Counted from the stretch's first letter, positions 49,658-63,802 are shown. The stretch: DNA of 64,000 nucleotides from Alisma plantago-aquatica (GCA_963693085.1 OY856413.1:743438556-743502555), one strand, 5' to 3'. Notes: generated by a model from the letters alone, not told the origin. Program-made: numbers and translations.

Positions 49658-52600
49658 AGAGTCACCTTCTGTATCCAATCCAAGTCTGCATGTCACGTCC
49701 TCCATGTCCTTCACCTCGGGGTTGGAAACATACCTCACAAGAGAAGGCAAAGATGGAAACTATCAACATAAAAGCCGGTATGAGCATATTGATTGGGGAT
49801 TGAGCAACATTATGAAAAAGGACATCAAATATAATAAGGCTTCCCATATAAGAGAAAAATATTATCCGAGTGGATATCAAGGAAGATATGATTACCAATG
49901 AGATGATAAACTAAAGAGGTTTCTTTCCTTGAAACAATGTCACAATAATAATATCACAATTCATAAACAATGCATGTAAACAACTAATGTCATTTCAAGC
50001 AGGGTTGGAACACAATAGGATCTCAGCTAAAAAGTATTGGGTGGAATACACACACCCTTTTATATATATACAGGTGGAATATTCACACCTGCGACAAAGT
50101 ACATACGTCCAAAAGTATGGTTGTAAAGATGTACCGATACTAGAAATAAATTAATCTAATCCATGCACTCAAATAGATAAAGGCAAGTTAAAGTTTAGCC
50201 AAACTGAAATAATAAGATGAGAACATCAAATAGTCATCATGTGGAGTCAGAGGACCCATGAACAAATATCCAATCATGAAAACAAAATAAGGTTCATCAA
50301 TAGTACATAAAAGTCCACCACAAGAAGACTAGGATATCGAATATTCAAATTGGAGTTTCCACATGGATTAAAATGAACGAGTTATATATAAGAGTCTGAT
50401 AAAAATATTCAACAAAGTAAGATGAGTACAGGATGAGAATCAACAGAAAATTTTTCACACTAAATAAATTCTTCTAAGAGAGAGAAATTTTGTAGGAAAA
50501 TTTGTCCATAAGACCAAGAGAGAGAGGGAGGGAACATAGGTGACTGCTCAATATGATGAATAGGGAATGCAACATTCCCTAGTTGAAAGCCTAAATATGC
50601 AATCCACCACAAGATTAGGGTAAGGGTCACAAAAAACCTATTGCCTTGGAGATGACGGCATCTAATCTTTAACGAGTTGGGTTGAAACTAGATTTAGCCA
50701 AATAGACTCATGATGTTCTCCGATCGCAAACAAGGTTAACCATTGACTAGTCACATGGAATAAGATCTTCCTATTCTTGATCATTGTCGAAGAACGAGAC
50801 ATCATTTCAGATCAATAGTTGTCTTCAAGACATCGATGGAGGTCAAAGGGATCAAGGAAGGTCTAGGGTTTGGTTCAAGTTTGTAATGTCCATGAATCCC
50901 AATTGTCTATAGTGTCCAAACTCTCTGAGTTGTAGGTCAATAGTTGTGGTGGTTTTAGCTTCTTGTAGGTACTCTTAGGTATTTAACACAAGTCACCATG
51001 TATTGTCATGAAGTTCTCGGAGTAGTCCATCAACATAAGGAAAAGAACCAAGGACAGATGTCAGATCTAGTGAAGCATGGTTTGCGCACTACAAACATTT
51101 GATGGTGTTCCATGCTTCTTTTGATAGAGGGTATCATGGTGGTAGGTGACATTGCTCATGGTCATGGTAGAAGGGAGGAATAGGGAAAGGATAAGAGAAG
51201 AGGAAATCATGAGCAACCTTCTGCATAGAGCACCCAACTTAATATGGTTGTAGATAGAGAAAGGAGGCGAGAGATATTACAGAACTAAGAATGAGAGTCA
51301 AGTGTTGTAGTCAGACTGGTTTCTTTTTTTGGATATAAAATTAGTATGATAGAAAATCTTTAGGAAAATCCAATCAAAACTATAACATCAATATTTCCTT
51401 ATATGCTAGTAATTCTATCCTTTGTTTGTATTTATTTAAGGAAACAAACATTAACTAAACAAAGTAAATTTGACATGCAGTCTAATTATGATGTGTATGA
51501 TACAAATTTATAAAAGGCAACTTGGGATTATCCAATTGACATGAAATATCATAAATATACCAACTGATACAGTACAATTCCATGTTTGCCATTATTACTT
51601 ATTTTTAGACTGTTTAGTGGAATATTTAATATATGAAGATGTTTTGGTACTTTTTTAAATAAATACTATCATATTAAATATTGCACTACTATATTTGGTT
51701 TTTATGATCCAATATAAATTATTTACTCATGAGGGAAGTATATCCTTTTTATATTTCTTCAAATGCATATCGTCACGTGAATTTTATGTTACTTATGTGT
51801 AATACAGTTTCCTTCCAAGAAAATGGTATCTGTTTAATTAATGTAAATATAGACTATAATTTTAATTTCTGATCTTTCTAAAACTATTCTAAACTTGGAT
51901 ATCACGAATTTAATTATATCAATAGCTTATAAAAGGAATTATTGAATACATTCATGGTATCTGTAATATAGCATTTTTTGATAAATTCGTCTTAAATCCA
52001 GATAATGATGATGACATTATCAAATTGATGATTTTCCATTTTTGAGGAATTGGGTAGGAAAGAGGTAACATTAAGAAAAATGCACAAAAATATTTTAATA
52101 TTTTTTTCAATTGGTATACATTTATTTGTTAAATGTGTTTTATGTTGCCACATATTTTCAATGGATTGTGAACTTCATAATGGGAATCTACTTCCTTTAC
52201 GACAAGTTGGAGAGGATAATTCTACCTATATGCTATTTTATATATAAGAGAGAGATACCAAATTAGACTTTTGTGAAATTCATATATTGTACTAAACAAA
52301 TCAATGCCATTAAATTCCATATACAATCGCCATACTTGTAAGTGAGAATTTTATTGGAATTCTTTTATGATCAATAATCCTCACACATTTACTACACATA
52401 ATACATTGGTTTCTGTAAATCAACTTGTAGGTTAGAGGCAAAATAAATCACCCCACTTGCATGAAATACTCATTAATATTTAATTACACTTTTATGCATT
52501 TTTTTAATATTAATATATATATGTATGTATATGTATATCATAATATCTATTGATATGCCTTGTAAGTATTCTTGGGTTTGTTTAATGAATCATGACATAA

Positions 52601-53512
52601 CTATATGTAAACATACATTTATAAATTAGAACGTAAGTTTTATGATTTTTTATACTCCAAATATCATGGATTCTTATATTTATTTTCATTCAAATTTTCA
52701 CTAAGATTTTTATTATTGTAATTCATCTATGAAATAACAAAAAAAAATTCCAACTGATGTTAATTTTTTCAATGATAAGAAATCGACTTATATGGCCAAT
52801 AGGAAAGGATAAAATTACTTTCCTCACTAATTTCCACTTTTAAAGTCATTCAATATTCATTTAATATTTTTGGCCTTATCTCATATTTTCTTTTATTAAT
52901 GAAACTAGGATAGTTATTATGTTCAAATGATATGAAGCTTGGCACCCAAAGTAATTGGGACCCAAGCAACACATTTTTACCATATATTGGATATTGGAGT
53001 TTCCTTTTATGAGTTATAATACAAGTATGGTTTAGGCTATTTATTTTCCAATATATTACTATATATCCCCGTTTTCATCAATAATGATAAATTGTAGTTA
53101 TATTAACTTCACTTTGTTACCAAAAGAGTTTCCTTATATTATTATTCATGACTTTCTATATCTTACTTATTTATCATATTTAGTCCATTAATTCAATATT
53201 TATTTATAAAATGGTATACCATTCATATTTATGGATATGGAAACACCAAGTATTATTCTACTTTGTGTATTATGTACATATTAATTAGCAAAGGAAACAT
53301 ATGTGACATATTTAATTAATGTACCTACATGTTCACGCTTAATTAAGTTAAGTTTGAATATGTAATGTGCTACCGTGAATTATTCATGTTATGTGCATTA
53401 ACAATATACATTAATGCATAACTTTATCCTTATTTGGTCAAGTCTAAGGAACCAGTCTTACTAACCTCCTAATCATGGATTAGGATAAGATCCTAGATTT
53501 TGGTACGCTACA
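49658..53512 (-). repeat. 3' LTR of element R, very long, end truncated
   Basis: Positions 49658-50540 align with 54845-55697 almost without gaps (for example the blocks around gatgagaacat and ccacatgga). Read on the minus strand the LTR starts TGTAGCGTACC at 53512, after the purine-rich aaagcggtggag, and runs AT-rich down to 49658. There its last 300 bases are missing next to the LINE. That makes at least 3855 bp. The open frame at 52050-52247 has no domain. Confidence 0.68.
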
Positions 53513-54543
53513 ACACTCCACCGCTTTAAGAAACTTTGTCATAGAATTTGCATCATCCATATCTTACCCACCAATACACTCTAGCCCTTAAAAGGTTTAA
53601 GCTAATAAGACAAACTAAACGACATCAAGGTATTAGGGTTACTTATGAATATTTTGGATGTTTATGTTGTTCATAGGTCATGTATCAAATTAACATGCCA
53701 TACCCATCTAGGGTTGAGTTTGAAGTCCTTTTTTTAACCAACCGACCAACCCTAACATTCACATTACAATCCAAAACATCAAACAATATAAAAATGTAGG
53801 TCAACTAAACCTTTAGTACAAAATACATTTTCCTAGTCATTGCTCCTACTCCAAATTAGGGTTTAAAATTTCTACTACAATTAATTCTAGGGTTTCCCTA
53901 TAAAGACTTCATACATCTCTTTGTTGTGACCCAGTTCAAGAAAAACCTCAATAAAAACTTGAAAAGTTTTTCTTATATATATAGTATTATAAAGAAAATA
54001 ATTTGACGAGAAAAACTTTGTGATATAAAAGTGAAGATTGGGCCCAAAATCAATGCAAGAAATCAAGTCACAATTTTTTCATGTTAGGATCTCCTTATCA
54101 TGCCACACTAAAATCGTCAAAGCCTAACTACATCCTCAAGTCAAACCTCACAACATCCAAATATACATGCCATAACTATCCTTCATCATAGGGTATGATC
54201 AACTAAAGTCCATTACACTAGGGTTGGCATCTTAAGATTTTCATATGCTCTTCATCAATACCAACATCCTCCATCATGAGGTCAAATTCCTTAACATCCA
54301 AAGAGAGATGCCACCACTATCCTATATGAGTGTATGGATCACCAAACATTAGGGTTCACTAATCATGGTTCATATGTGTACCTCATATAATTCTAACTCG
54401 ACCTTTCATCATCTCATGAATGTCATAGGTCAATTTTTGGGTAAACATCTCGCTTAAGGATAACTATGTAAGGTAATGGTTATAATATGGGAAACAAAAT
54501 TGAAATAGTCAAATTCTAACTACCAATGGCTCAAATACCATCT
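53513..54543 (-). mobile_element. Internal domain of element R, about 1 kb, non-coding
   Basis: The minus strand starts at the primer-binding site TGGTATTTGAGCC (54540-54528), three bases after the LTR end TTACA. It shows no gag or pol similarity, and ends in the polypurine-like tract at 53525-53514. With the long LTRs this is again the layout of a large retrotransposon derivative. Confidence 0.68.
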
Positions 54544-55697
54544 TGTAAGGAGTGGGACCTAAGAGGGGATCCACTCCCTAATTAATTTGAGGAATAAACC
54601 CATATATTCCAAACACACTAAAAAGGTATGCTATAATAGATGTGTTTTTCCATTTCTCAAACAATGGTATACAAATAGACCAAGGTATAACAACATAATA
54701 ATATTTCATGACTATATTCAACTTTACACGATTAGATAAGATTCTCCCATTGAGGGGTTTACATGAAAATAACAACATCAAGATCTAAGTAGAGACATAT
54801 TTAAGCCATCTCAGTTCTATCTCCCAAAGTCATCTTCTCTAGCCATGTTTGCGTCCTCGATGTCCTTCAACTAGGGGAAGCATACCTCAAAAGAGAAGAC
54901 AAATATGGAAATTATCATCATAAAAGTTGGTATGAGCATATTGATTGGGGATTGAGCAACATTATGAAAAAAAGACATCAAATAAAACAAGGCTTCCTAT
55001 AGAAGAGGAAAATTACTATCCAAGTGGATATCAAAGAGGAAATGATTACCAATGAGATGATAAACAAAAGAGTTTTCTTTTCTTAAAAACAATGTCACAA
55101 TAATAATATCACAATTCATAAACAGTGCATGTAAACAACATAGACTAAGGCTATTCAAGCAGGGATGAGACGCCATAGAATCTCAACCAAGAAGTAGTGG
55201 TTGGGATACGCACACCCTGGGTAGAATACGTGTGCCCTTTTATATATATGAATGGAATACATGCACTCGCAATGGAAGACACACGTCTAAAAGTATAGTT
55301 GTACAAATGTAGCGCTACTAGAAATAAAATTAATCTAATACATGTACTCAAATAGAGAAAGACAACTTAAAGTTTAGTCAAACTGAAATAACATGATGAG
55401 AACATAAAATAGTTATCATGTGGGGTTAGAGGACCCATTGGAAAATATCTAGTCATTTTCACAAATTTGGTTCATCAATATATCATAATATTCCACCACA
55501 AGAAGGCTACAATATTAAATATTCAAATTAGGGTTTCCACATGGAATAAAATGAAAAAGTTATATATAAGAGTCTAAAAAAATCCAACAAAGGAAGATGA
55601 TCACAAGATCAGGATCAACAAAGAGTCTTTCACAAATAAATTCTTATAAGAGAGAAATTTTGTAGGCTAATTTATCCTTAGGATCAACAGAGAGAGG
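54544..55697 (-). repeat. 5' LTR of element R, start truncated
   Basis: It ends CCTTACA at 54544 on the minus strand. It matches 5420-5725 in its last 300 bases and 49658-50540 in the remainder. The match stops abruptly at 55697, where gag sequence of another element begins, so the first 2.5-3 kb of this LTR are gone. Confidence 0.75.
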
Positions 55698-56640
55698 GGG
55701 AATATCCTTGATTCCAAGAGAAGTTGGGATGATTTCTCCACTGTAGAGTGTAAGAGCTTGACATAGAACCTAGGTTGTTTTGGTGGCCATAAGATTGAAG
55801 AGCTTGCACTTCTTCATTCAAAGTCTCCATAGAATACATACATCGATTAGGAGAGCCTCCCACGCGTGTCTTCATTAGATTCACCATGTTATCCAAGATT
55901 TTCATCGTTTTAGGGTTGGTATCATCCTTGGGGTAAGAAATTGCAGCTCTTGTGTTTCTATCACAATGGTTGCCCATACTAGAGGTGCAGTGTTTTGATT
56001 TTTCAGCCAAGTGCTCAAAGAGAGGCCAATATTCTTTATGAGGTTTTCCCATGAATATATTGCCACATGATGACTCATACAACTATTTGACCCGTCTCAG
56101 GAAACCCATATTAGAAGGATAGAACCAATTGCCATATAGGCACCTCATGATGAGGACAACCTCTCAACAACTTTTGAAACCTCTCCCATGTCTTGACGAA
56201 CCACTCATTCTCTTTGTGGCTAAAATAAGTGATGTACCTCCTCATATGTGTAAGTTTAGCAATAGGATAGAACTTTTCTAGAAATTCATTCTTCATCACC
56301 TCTCAAGTGACAATCTTGATATTTCTATAACACCAGTCTTTTGCCTTGACCTTGAGAGATAAGGGGAATAAGGTGATCCAAATAGAATCATCAGTAGGTG
56401 TAGTAGACTTATAAGTAGAGCAAGTCTCCAAAAAAACATCTATATGCTTGTATAGATTTTCATGTTAAATCCCGTAGAAGGTAGGAATAAGCTAAGAAGA
56501 GCTGGTGGAATTGAGAAGTGCTGCCTTGACATTTGATCAACTCTAGTAGCAATAGTTAATTTGTAGCTGCTAGGAATAAAGTAGTCATGAAGCGGCTTGT
56601 GAAGAGGTGGTGGTAGATTTTTCTCTTATGCCTCCTCCTA
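55698..56640 (-). pseudogene. Gag remnant, Athila/Tat-like gypsy element
   Basis: Minus-strand frames at 56299-56111 and 56082-55684 join into a gag-like protein with EFLEKFYPIAK, ETWERFQ-type KTWERFQKLLRGCPHH, WQLVLSF, then a middle region and WRNHPNFSWNQGY. This pattern (a long coiled N-terminal gag ending in NHPNFSW) is characteristic of plant Athila/Tat lineages. A stop and shifts break it, and it ends where the LTR of element R begins. No pol follows. Confidence 0.75.
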
Positions 56641-58675
56641 ATTGTGCACATTTCTATACCCGTTTCAGATTCCAAGTGTTGGTCATGCCGGTTCCTTTGG
56701 CTATGCCTCCCTATCTATAAATCCTCAAAGGAGTCTATAGAGAGAGAAACGTCCAAACATGCACTGAGTGTCACATGTAGAAGGTACAACCAAACAATAG
56801 CAAACAAGTTAGCAAATGCATAGGCAAAAAGTAACTCAAAGAATAATGAATAACAATGGTGAGGGCAACAACCAAAGTCAAAGCTAAACAAACTAGCTAG
56901 GCTAAGCGCATCTCTTCTCACCAATACCACCAGAAAGCTTGATGTGTTTTCATGATGCAACCAACTAAACTAGCAAAAGATAGTGCTTAAGGAGAGAGTC
57001 AAACTACAACTACTAGGGAGCTATGGTTCTTTCTATCCCTAACAACAACACCAGAAAGCTTGATGCATCATGAAAACACCCAACTATTTGACTTGACTAT
57101 ATGCTCCATAGGCACACAAGAGGGCCTTTCAAATATATATAAACCCAATTTGAACACACTGTTAAACAAATCCACAATCGCACAAGCTCGTGAGTAGTAT
57201 AGAGAATGGCAAGTCTGTGTCAAACCCAAGGGATAGAGGTGGAACTAGAGATTAGTTTATTCGGGCTAGGTTCCTGAATTGAGTTCTAGGGTACAAGGGT
57301 TCAATATTGGTTTTGGTTGTTAAACTAATGGTAAACAAGAAAATAAAGGAAATCAAGAAGAAAATCTAATTTAGCCCTAGACATGTTCATTCTAATTAGT
57401 AAAGCAATATGACTAAGTAAGAAATAAAGAATTTATATAAGGCAAGCAAGAAGAAGCCATCACTAAAACTAGGCTAACAAAGCAATCCTAATTTTCAAAT
57501 TATAGAAGGTGACTAGCTTAACTAGGCAAAAGAGAGACTACACTAGCAATTTAGGCAAAAGAGAAAGAAAATTACTTAACAAGCTATGAACTAACTACAA
57601 GCACTAGCAATTGCAAAGGAACACTAACTATACCCGCAAAATATAACTACCATGAACAAGGCAAGTAACTAATTAAGCAAGTAACGAAGCTAACTAAACA
57701 AGCACTAACTAAGAAAGAGAGAAATTAGGCTTTATAGCAAATAATGGAGGTGTGGGTTGTTTGGGGTAATGTGACTATTACCTAGGTTGGGGATCATATC
57801 ATGCAAATGCTACTAATTTATTTTGATTATCAAACCAAACAATCAAGTTAGATGTAACAGAATTTACCTACACTACTAATTGGCCATTAACGGAATAGGA
57901 TGTGTATAGGGGGACCAGTCCCTATCACTCCCTATCCAACGTTAGAAGGCTCTTTTGGTTAGGCTTTAGGTAGAATTCAACTATGATCCAACAAGTCTAG
58001 GTTTGTATCACGAAAGTTCTTAGGGAAATTGGGGGCCAAGTGTAGTAATGGAGGGTGTAGATGAGGGTTTTACATCTCATGTCACCTCCCATCTAGCCTT
58101 TAAGTAGCTCCAAGCCAATGGCATTAAGTGTCTCCAAGATAGATACTTAGATCTCACATTTAGGAGTAGGAGGGTGGATATGTGGGAATATCGATAGATT
58201 GTTAGAGATCCACTAGTTGGACCTAGGAGAAAATCCCAAAATAGACACATATAAGCAATTTCCCCTAGAACCTAGGTGGTTTCAAGCACACATCACAAAG
58301 AAATCTTTGTGAAATGAGATATAAGTAGAATATAATCAAATAACAAATAAAATTATAGAGTTTACATATCATTTTCCCTCAACATGGTATGAAGCACACA
58401 TTTTAACCCCAAATGACCCACCTAGGTAGCTTAGCTACACATAGAACAAATAATGAAGAAAGGAGAAGAAGTAGAACAACCGTAGATGATTGGTGAAGAC
58501 TCCTTCTTCTTCACCTCCAGCTAAAGAATGGCCTTCTTGCTCCTTGGTAGATGGATGACATAGAAACATGGATGGAAGTGGTCAAAATCCTACAAAGTTA
58601 GAGTTATAAGGTGGAAGATGATGGAAATGGAGTGGGAGTAGATGAAAGTGAGTAGGAGAACAGAAAGTGGTTGTA
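56641..58675. other. Probable internal leader of the gag-bearing element
   Basis: No genes found. At about 57190-57260 a phrase close to gtgtcaaacccaagggatag resembles a conserved non-coding block seen in many plant Tat-type elements. Positions 57360-57740 are a run of short A-rich words with many tandem-like variants (actaactaagcaag). The plus strand near 58450-58680 is purine-rich. Confidence 0.4.
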
Positions 58676-60060
58676 AGAAGTAAGACCCGAGAGGGGATCC
58701 ATTCACTTACTTTGAAGAAATAGTAGAAAACCATTCAATGCCAAATTCAAGATTAACTTTTCATAAAGGATAGAAGACTAAAACATAAGTATATAATGTA
58801 TCATTCACCACAAAGTGTAGTAGAGGAAGATAAAAATCTAACTATTACAATATTTATGTCTATCATTGTTCTTCAGTATGCAAGATGCACATAACTATAG
58901 GAAATAAACCGTAGAGGATAAATCAACTACTTCAATCTACCTCCCAAGAAAGATCAGCTAAATGTTGGTCAACTTTGGTCAATTCCTCTTTGCTCTCTAC
59001 CTAAGGGGTTGGAAGCATACCCCACAAGAGAAGACAAGGTGTATGATGCATCATAACAATGTTGGTATGTGGATACAAATAGTGATTGGGTGGTTATATG
59101 GTAATAAGGACATCAAATATAAGAAGGTTTTCCAAACAAAGAGGAAAGTACCATCCAAATGGATATCAAAAGGAAACATTCTGCTAAAATGAAAATAAAT
59201 AAATGTATTTTCCATGAATTAAAATAGAGTATACCTCAAAGGCATAGACATAGCAATTAGGATACATGACCCATCAACATTAATGAATGAACAATATGCA
59301 TAAGAGATAAGCATAGTACTAGTGAACTATAACATAACAATAGTGGCTAGAGCACATAACCCTAAACTTGATAGAGCACAAAACATGAGTAAACTCTCAA
59401 ATATATAAAGGTGGGAACGAGACCCAGGTACATGATCTCCATCCCGAAACATAAAAGGCACATAACATAAAGACCAAAGCATATTATGAAGCCCTAGACC
59501 CTAGTACTACTGAATCAATAAGCATGCAATGTAGAGGCAAGTAAAGTTTAGTCATGGCATTGATTAAATAAGATTGTCCAGCTAAAAGTGGGACATCAGG
59601 CTAGATTGTCCAACTAAAAGTGGGACATCATGCCATAAAAATCCATCATGACCAAATTAGCGTTTCAGTGTACAAATAGCACAATATAGATCAATTCCAC
59701 CAATTATGGTTTTCATCTAGAGATAGCGTGAACTAGATTACAAATATTAGATGCCAAAGTGAAACATCCACAAAGAAGTGTCAATATGTAACCAATTTCC
59801 ATATATGAGAGTCGAAAGAATTCAAATAGATCTTAGAGGAGAGATCACACATATCCCTTCAATTAGGTCAAAAGAGAGAAAAAATAGAACAGTTGCTCAA
59901 CATAGACTCAAAGAGATGCAGCATGCCTCAATAATGTCTATAAAGGCCAGGGTCCAAACCCTATATCCAGATTATACACTTCCACATAATAACACATTAA
60001 GTAAGGTGTGTATCATAAACCCTAAAATTTTGACTTTTACTACAAGTTGGTTTCTGTGAT
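58676..60060 (-). mobile_element. Diverged LTR related to element R
   Basis: The segment starts ttgtaagaagtaagacccgag and follows the R-family LTR order: ggttggaagcata and ccacaagagaagaca (about 59010-59037), gtatg then gattgggtgg, aaggacatcaaatataa (59106), ccatccaaatggatatcaa (59150) and gagagtcg (59806). The similarity is clearly lower than between the two R LTRs. The far end is not determined. No primer-binding site follows the inner end, so I cannot tell whether it is a 5', 3' or solo LTR. A doubled 20-base phrase around gattgtccaactaaaagtgg lies at 59572-59630. Confidence 0.6.
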
Positions 60061-60097
60061 GAAAATTATACCATTGGTCAGATCTGATTTTTTTAAT

Positions 60098-60100
60098 TCA

Positions 60101-60131
<31 letters not shown>

Positions 60132-60146
60132 CGCGCATATATATTT
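60098..60146. repeat. AT/GT/GC dinucleotide microsatellite
   Basis: About eight AT units pass into ten GT units, then gcgcgc and again AT. It is a compound microsatellite, useful as a marker and likely to vary in length. Confidence 0.9.
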
Positions 60147-62640
60147 TTGACTTACAAATGAATTACTACAATCTTTCTAAGAAAACTCAAGAAACTGATT
60201 TATTTAAATAATACATGAAACACCAACACTGCAGCCTAACCTGAGCTGGCCCAATCGTCGTCCTCTAAGGTCACAATAACCTGGATGAAGACCAAAAGTG
60301 GGGCGCCCATCAAACCGCAGTGAAAGGATGAATTTTCCCATAGTGAGAGTGACGAAATCAACATAAATCAACATAAAAGCAATGGTATATTCGTATAATT
60401 GACAATCGCCTTCTTCTTCATTGCAAACTCGTGAAGAACATTGGACCTGCAGCAAAGCTCTGTGTGCAAATTTGAACCTCAAACCGACAACAGATAGTCC
60501 ATCAAGACAGTTGATGGCTTTGCTAAGCGAGAGGTTGGTCATGAGGTAAACCAGGTCTCCTATCACGGTCGCAACCATGGATGACTCAAAACGAGAGCTT
60601 TAGAAGACAAAATGTGACCCAACAATGATCTACATGAGTTTGAACTAATCACACAAAGTTGTTGGGGAGCCAACCGTGAACAAAACACCAAAAGTTCCTC
60701 AAATTTGATATGCTTACAGGAAGAATAAAAAAGAGGGCAAGGAGTGCATACCTTAAACATGGAAATTTGATGTGCAAAGAGCTTCTCGATGTTCTAGCAA
60801 ATCGTATTGTTGACATTGTTGTTGATGTGAGGCCCAGATGTGTGCCAGTGAGCCCCAGTTAGCAACATCTTCTACTTGGAGTTGGAAGCAGGTGTGTGGA
60901 GCCAATAGAAGCATGATCATAGACGAAAAGCATTTGATGGGGGTTTGACGAAGGTCATGGAATGATCTTTTATAGGTGCAATGATCCTAGGTGGTCGAAA
61001 CTCCCAACCACGAGAGAAACATGGGATATGAAGACCCCTATGTCGAGTGGGAGACTAGGGATATGAATCGCAATCGAGTTGGGGATCAAACAACTTCTCT
61101 AACTTTTGAGATTATCAAGCGCATGACATTTGAGAGAGAGGATGAGTATAGAGATAGAATACTTGAAGAAAAGAGGAAGGAATGATGAAATGTGGAGTCC
61201 TATACTATGTGAGAGTCGAACAAGGAAGACAGATTCAAAGGAACCCATATCCAAAGTTTAATCCTGGATGGGAGAGAAAATTCTTTGTGACACCTAAATT
61301 ATAATGGGAAGCGGAAAATCCAGTAATACAAATGTGACATCACAATCCCAACTCAAATCTAAAATCACGACTTGGATAGAAGATGCAAATCTAAGTGTTA
61401 TCTTTTCTAGTTAAATTGGGACAAGAAACATTATATGATTAAGGTGAAAATATGCATCTAGACTAAGTAGGATCGAAAGAATATGATTTTGGGACTAGAT
61501 TTAGGTTTTGAGATTATCTAGTACAAGTTTTAGTACAATTACGGTTTAATCCAATTATCCATTATTCATTATGATATATTACCATTATCCTAAATGTTTG
61601 GGATTTAGAGGTCTAATGCCCTCTTATTATCACTACAGAGTTATATTAAATTATCTCACACGAAATAGGCCACTTAATTCAATTTCTCATTGAGTCCATT
61701 AATGTCACGTTAACTTAAATAGTGGCACATTAATCATTTCTATTTACATAAAAAGTCTAATTCTTATCTCATTACACATATTAAGCACATCAGATACCAT
61801 GTCGACCATTTATGCATGTTTATACACATCCAATCCTTATTAAACATATATAAGTCATTATATATGTATTAATAACAATGTTACATATATTTTATATACC
61901 CATTCACATATTAAGTCATGGTTAGCTTATTTGGTAAAGACATAGTGTATCATGATATGTGATGTGATTATGGAACCTAAAGTCACTAATGCTTCAAGAA
62001 TATCACTAATGATGCATACATTACAGTTAGTCATTCAACTATGTATTAGGTTACAAGCATGTGAATTACTCATTACTTGCAAATTAAATGTTTATTAGGG
62101 AATGACCAAGCTTGTCAGTGTATAACTCCAACCTTGTTTGATCAATTCTAATGATCTGCGCACACTAACCTTCTATTCATGAAATTAGAGTTTCTTAAGT
62201 GAGGGTAGCCAAATTTTTACAGTGATGTCTTCAATGCTTGGAGTGTCTAACCTAACTCCAAGTCGCCACTAGTGCTTTTACAGTTGTTTGGGAAGTAAAG
62301 TGTTAAAATGACATCTAGGAAACAGTTGTGGTAGCATAGCATTCTAGGTAGAACGGCCGTGTCGGTGGAGGGATGGAATCAATGTGTTAGGAGGAAATGG
62401 CCATGCAAAATTGTCATGCTGATTTTTGGATTCTTAAACATTGTTAACACTATCATGGGAGGCAGCACGACTGCGGTGATGGCTAGGTAGAAAAGGCACG
62501 TTGAATAAAAAGACTGTGGTGGCAAGGTTGGAGCATGGTCATTCCCCTTGGCACAGACAAGGTAGAACGGCCGTGTTGAGATCTTCTTGAGACAACCATG
62601 CTGAATATCAGGAAAGAAGCAGCTCAAAACAGGCTCAACA
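60147..62640. other. Unassigned, retroelement-like region
   Basis: No recognisable gene. A minus-strand frame at 60578-60204 (124 residues) and a plus-strand frame at 60991-61185 (64 residues, charged) have no domain I can name. Positions 61380-62100 are AT-rich, like the middle of the R LTR. A 17-base direct repeat (aggtagaacggccgtgt) lies at 62346 and 62560. The region may be the remainder of the diverged LTR. Confidence 0.4.
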
Positions 62641-63240
62641 GCATGGACGTGCAGCCAAACACTGGGTACCAGACATGCCTATCAATGTCTTCACACCAAA
62701 GAATAAAATTAATTTACAGCGATTGATATTTGAAAGCAAAATACAGTTTCAGACTTCTAAATCCCATCTTAGCTCAAAGCAAAAATTGCATAAAACTATA
62801 CTAAACTGGTATACAACGTCAGTTGTCTCAATTCCAGGTCAAGATCCCACTGTTCAATCCTCGCTGCGGGCTCCTACAAAACATTATCTAAATCTTGACA
62901 TTCCGATGTAGTTCATTTCACAGATGTATATCACGATTCATATAAAATGATTGTCATCCCTTCAACTACATTTTGTTAAGTCGGCATGTTTCATGAACAG
63001 ATCTATTTTGCTATGTAGAAGCTTATTACTATTTCACAGATGCTGTTTATTTTGTCTTAAGCATCATCACTTGTACACGATCTGCACTCTTAAGCCATTA
63101 ATGTACTTTTACAACGAGACTTTCAGGACCATATTTTGTCCAGAGTTGTTCATACGAAAACCACAATTCACTTGGTTAAATTTCATAACACTGACAACCA
63201 CAGTATCATGTAGCCATTTATCATTTGAAGCTAGGTGATT
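62641..63240. other. Intergenic or far 3' region of the PRMT1-like gene
   Basis: No gene supported. An AATAAA lies on the minus strand near 63050, which could be a poly(A) signal for the gene to the right. Open frames at 62675-62911 and 62951-63238 have no domain. Confidence 0.4.
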
Positions 63241-63596
63241 GAATAATCATCAGAATCTCAAAATGCTTGGCATACAGTTTACTTGCCAGTTACATAGCAT
63301 AGGAGATGATTAATGGCAGTAGCACGTTGGACTTGTTATAATAGCCCATCATATTCACCAAACAAAACCGTGGTGCGCAATGCAACCCTAAAATATTGCT
63401 ACATGCTGACAGGGTGGCAACTTGATACTCAAACCCCCGCAGGATTAGCAAAACAAGTACAGGGTTAGATCAGGCTTCATATCATGCACATGTGGTATAC
63501 ATGTGTTTACATCGCATCCATATAAGCTGGCTCCAGTGAGAAAACTCGATAGGGACAGCAGAGAAAATCACAGCTCCTTGCAGTCAGTCACTTGTT
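63241..63596 (-). other. Probable 3' UTR of the PRMT1-like gene
   Basis: This directly follows the stop codon at 63597 on the minus strand. It has the mixed base composition of a UTR and no repeat signature. The cleavage site is not visible with certainty. Confidence 0.5.
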
Positions 63597-63802
63597 TCAG
63601 CGCATCTTGTAATGTTGAGTTCGGGATACCTGGCACCGCTGCCCATTCAAAGAATAACTGACCTTTATGTCAACATCCCGAGGATTCTTCTGATTAGGTT
63701 CCACAGTCATGCTTCCAGATAGTGCCTCTCCTTCACAGATAGTTAGGACCTCATCCAAGTACAGAACAGTCTGCTTCCAATGTGTAGCCTTGGATCTAGG
63801 TC
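63597..63802 (-). CDS. PRMT1-like protein arginine methyltransferase, last exon
   Basis: The exon starts after a clear acceptor (tctttgcag, ending at 63803), in phase with a split Gly codon. It encodes 67 residues ending ISRTQHYKMR-like (QVSRTQHYKMR) and a TGA at 63599-63597. The run THWKQTVLYL, then EGEALSGSM, then NPRDVDIKVSYSLNGQ matches the C-terminal end of the beta-barrel domain in plant PRMT1 (PRMT11 group), including the THW motif of the enzyme family. Family role: asymmetric dimethylation of arginine in histone H4 and RNA-binding proteins, using S-adenosylmethionine, in nucleus and cytoplasm. The upstream exons lie beyond the right edge; 63803-64000 is intron. The exon shows no break, so the gene is probably intact. 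Confidence 0.9.
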
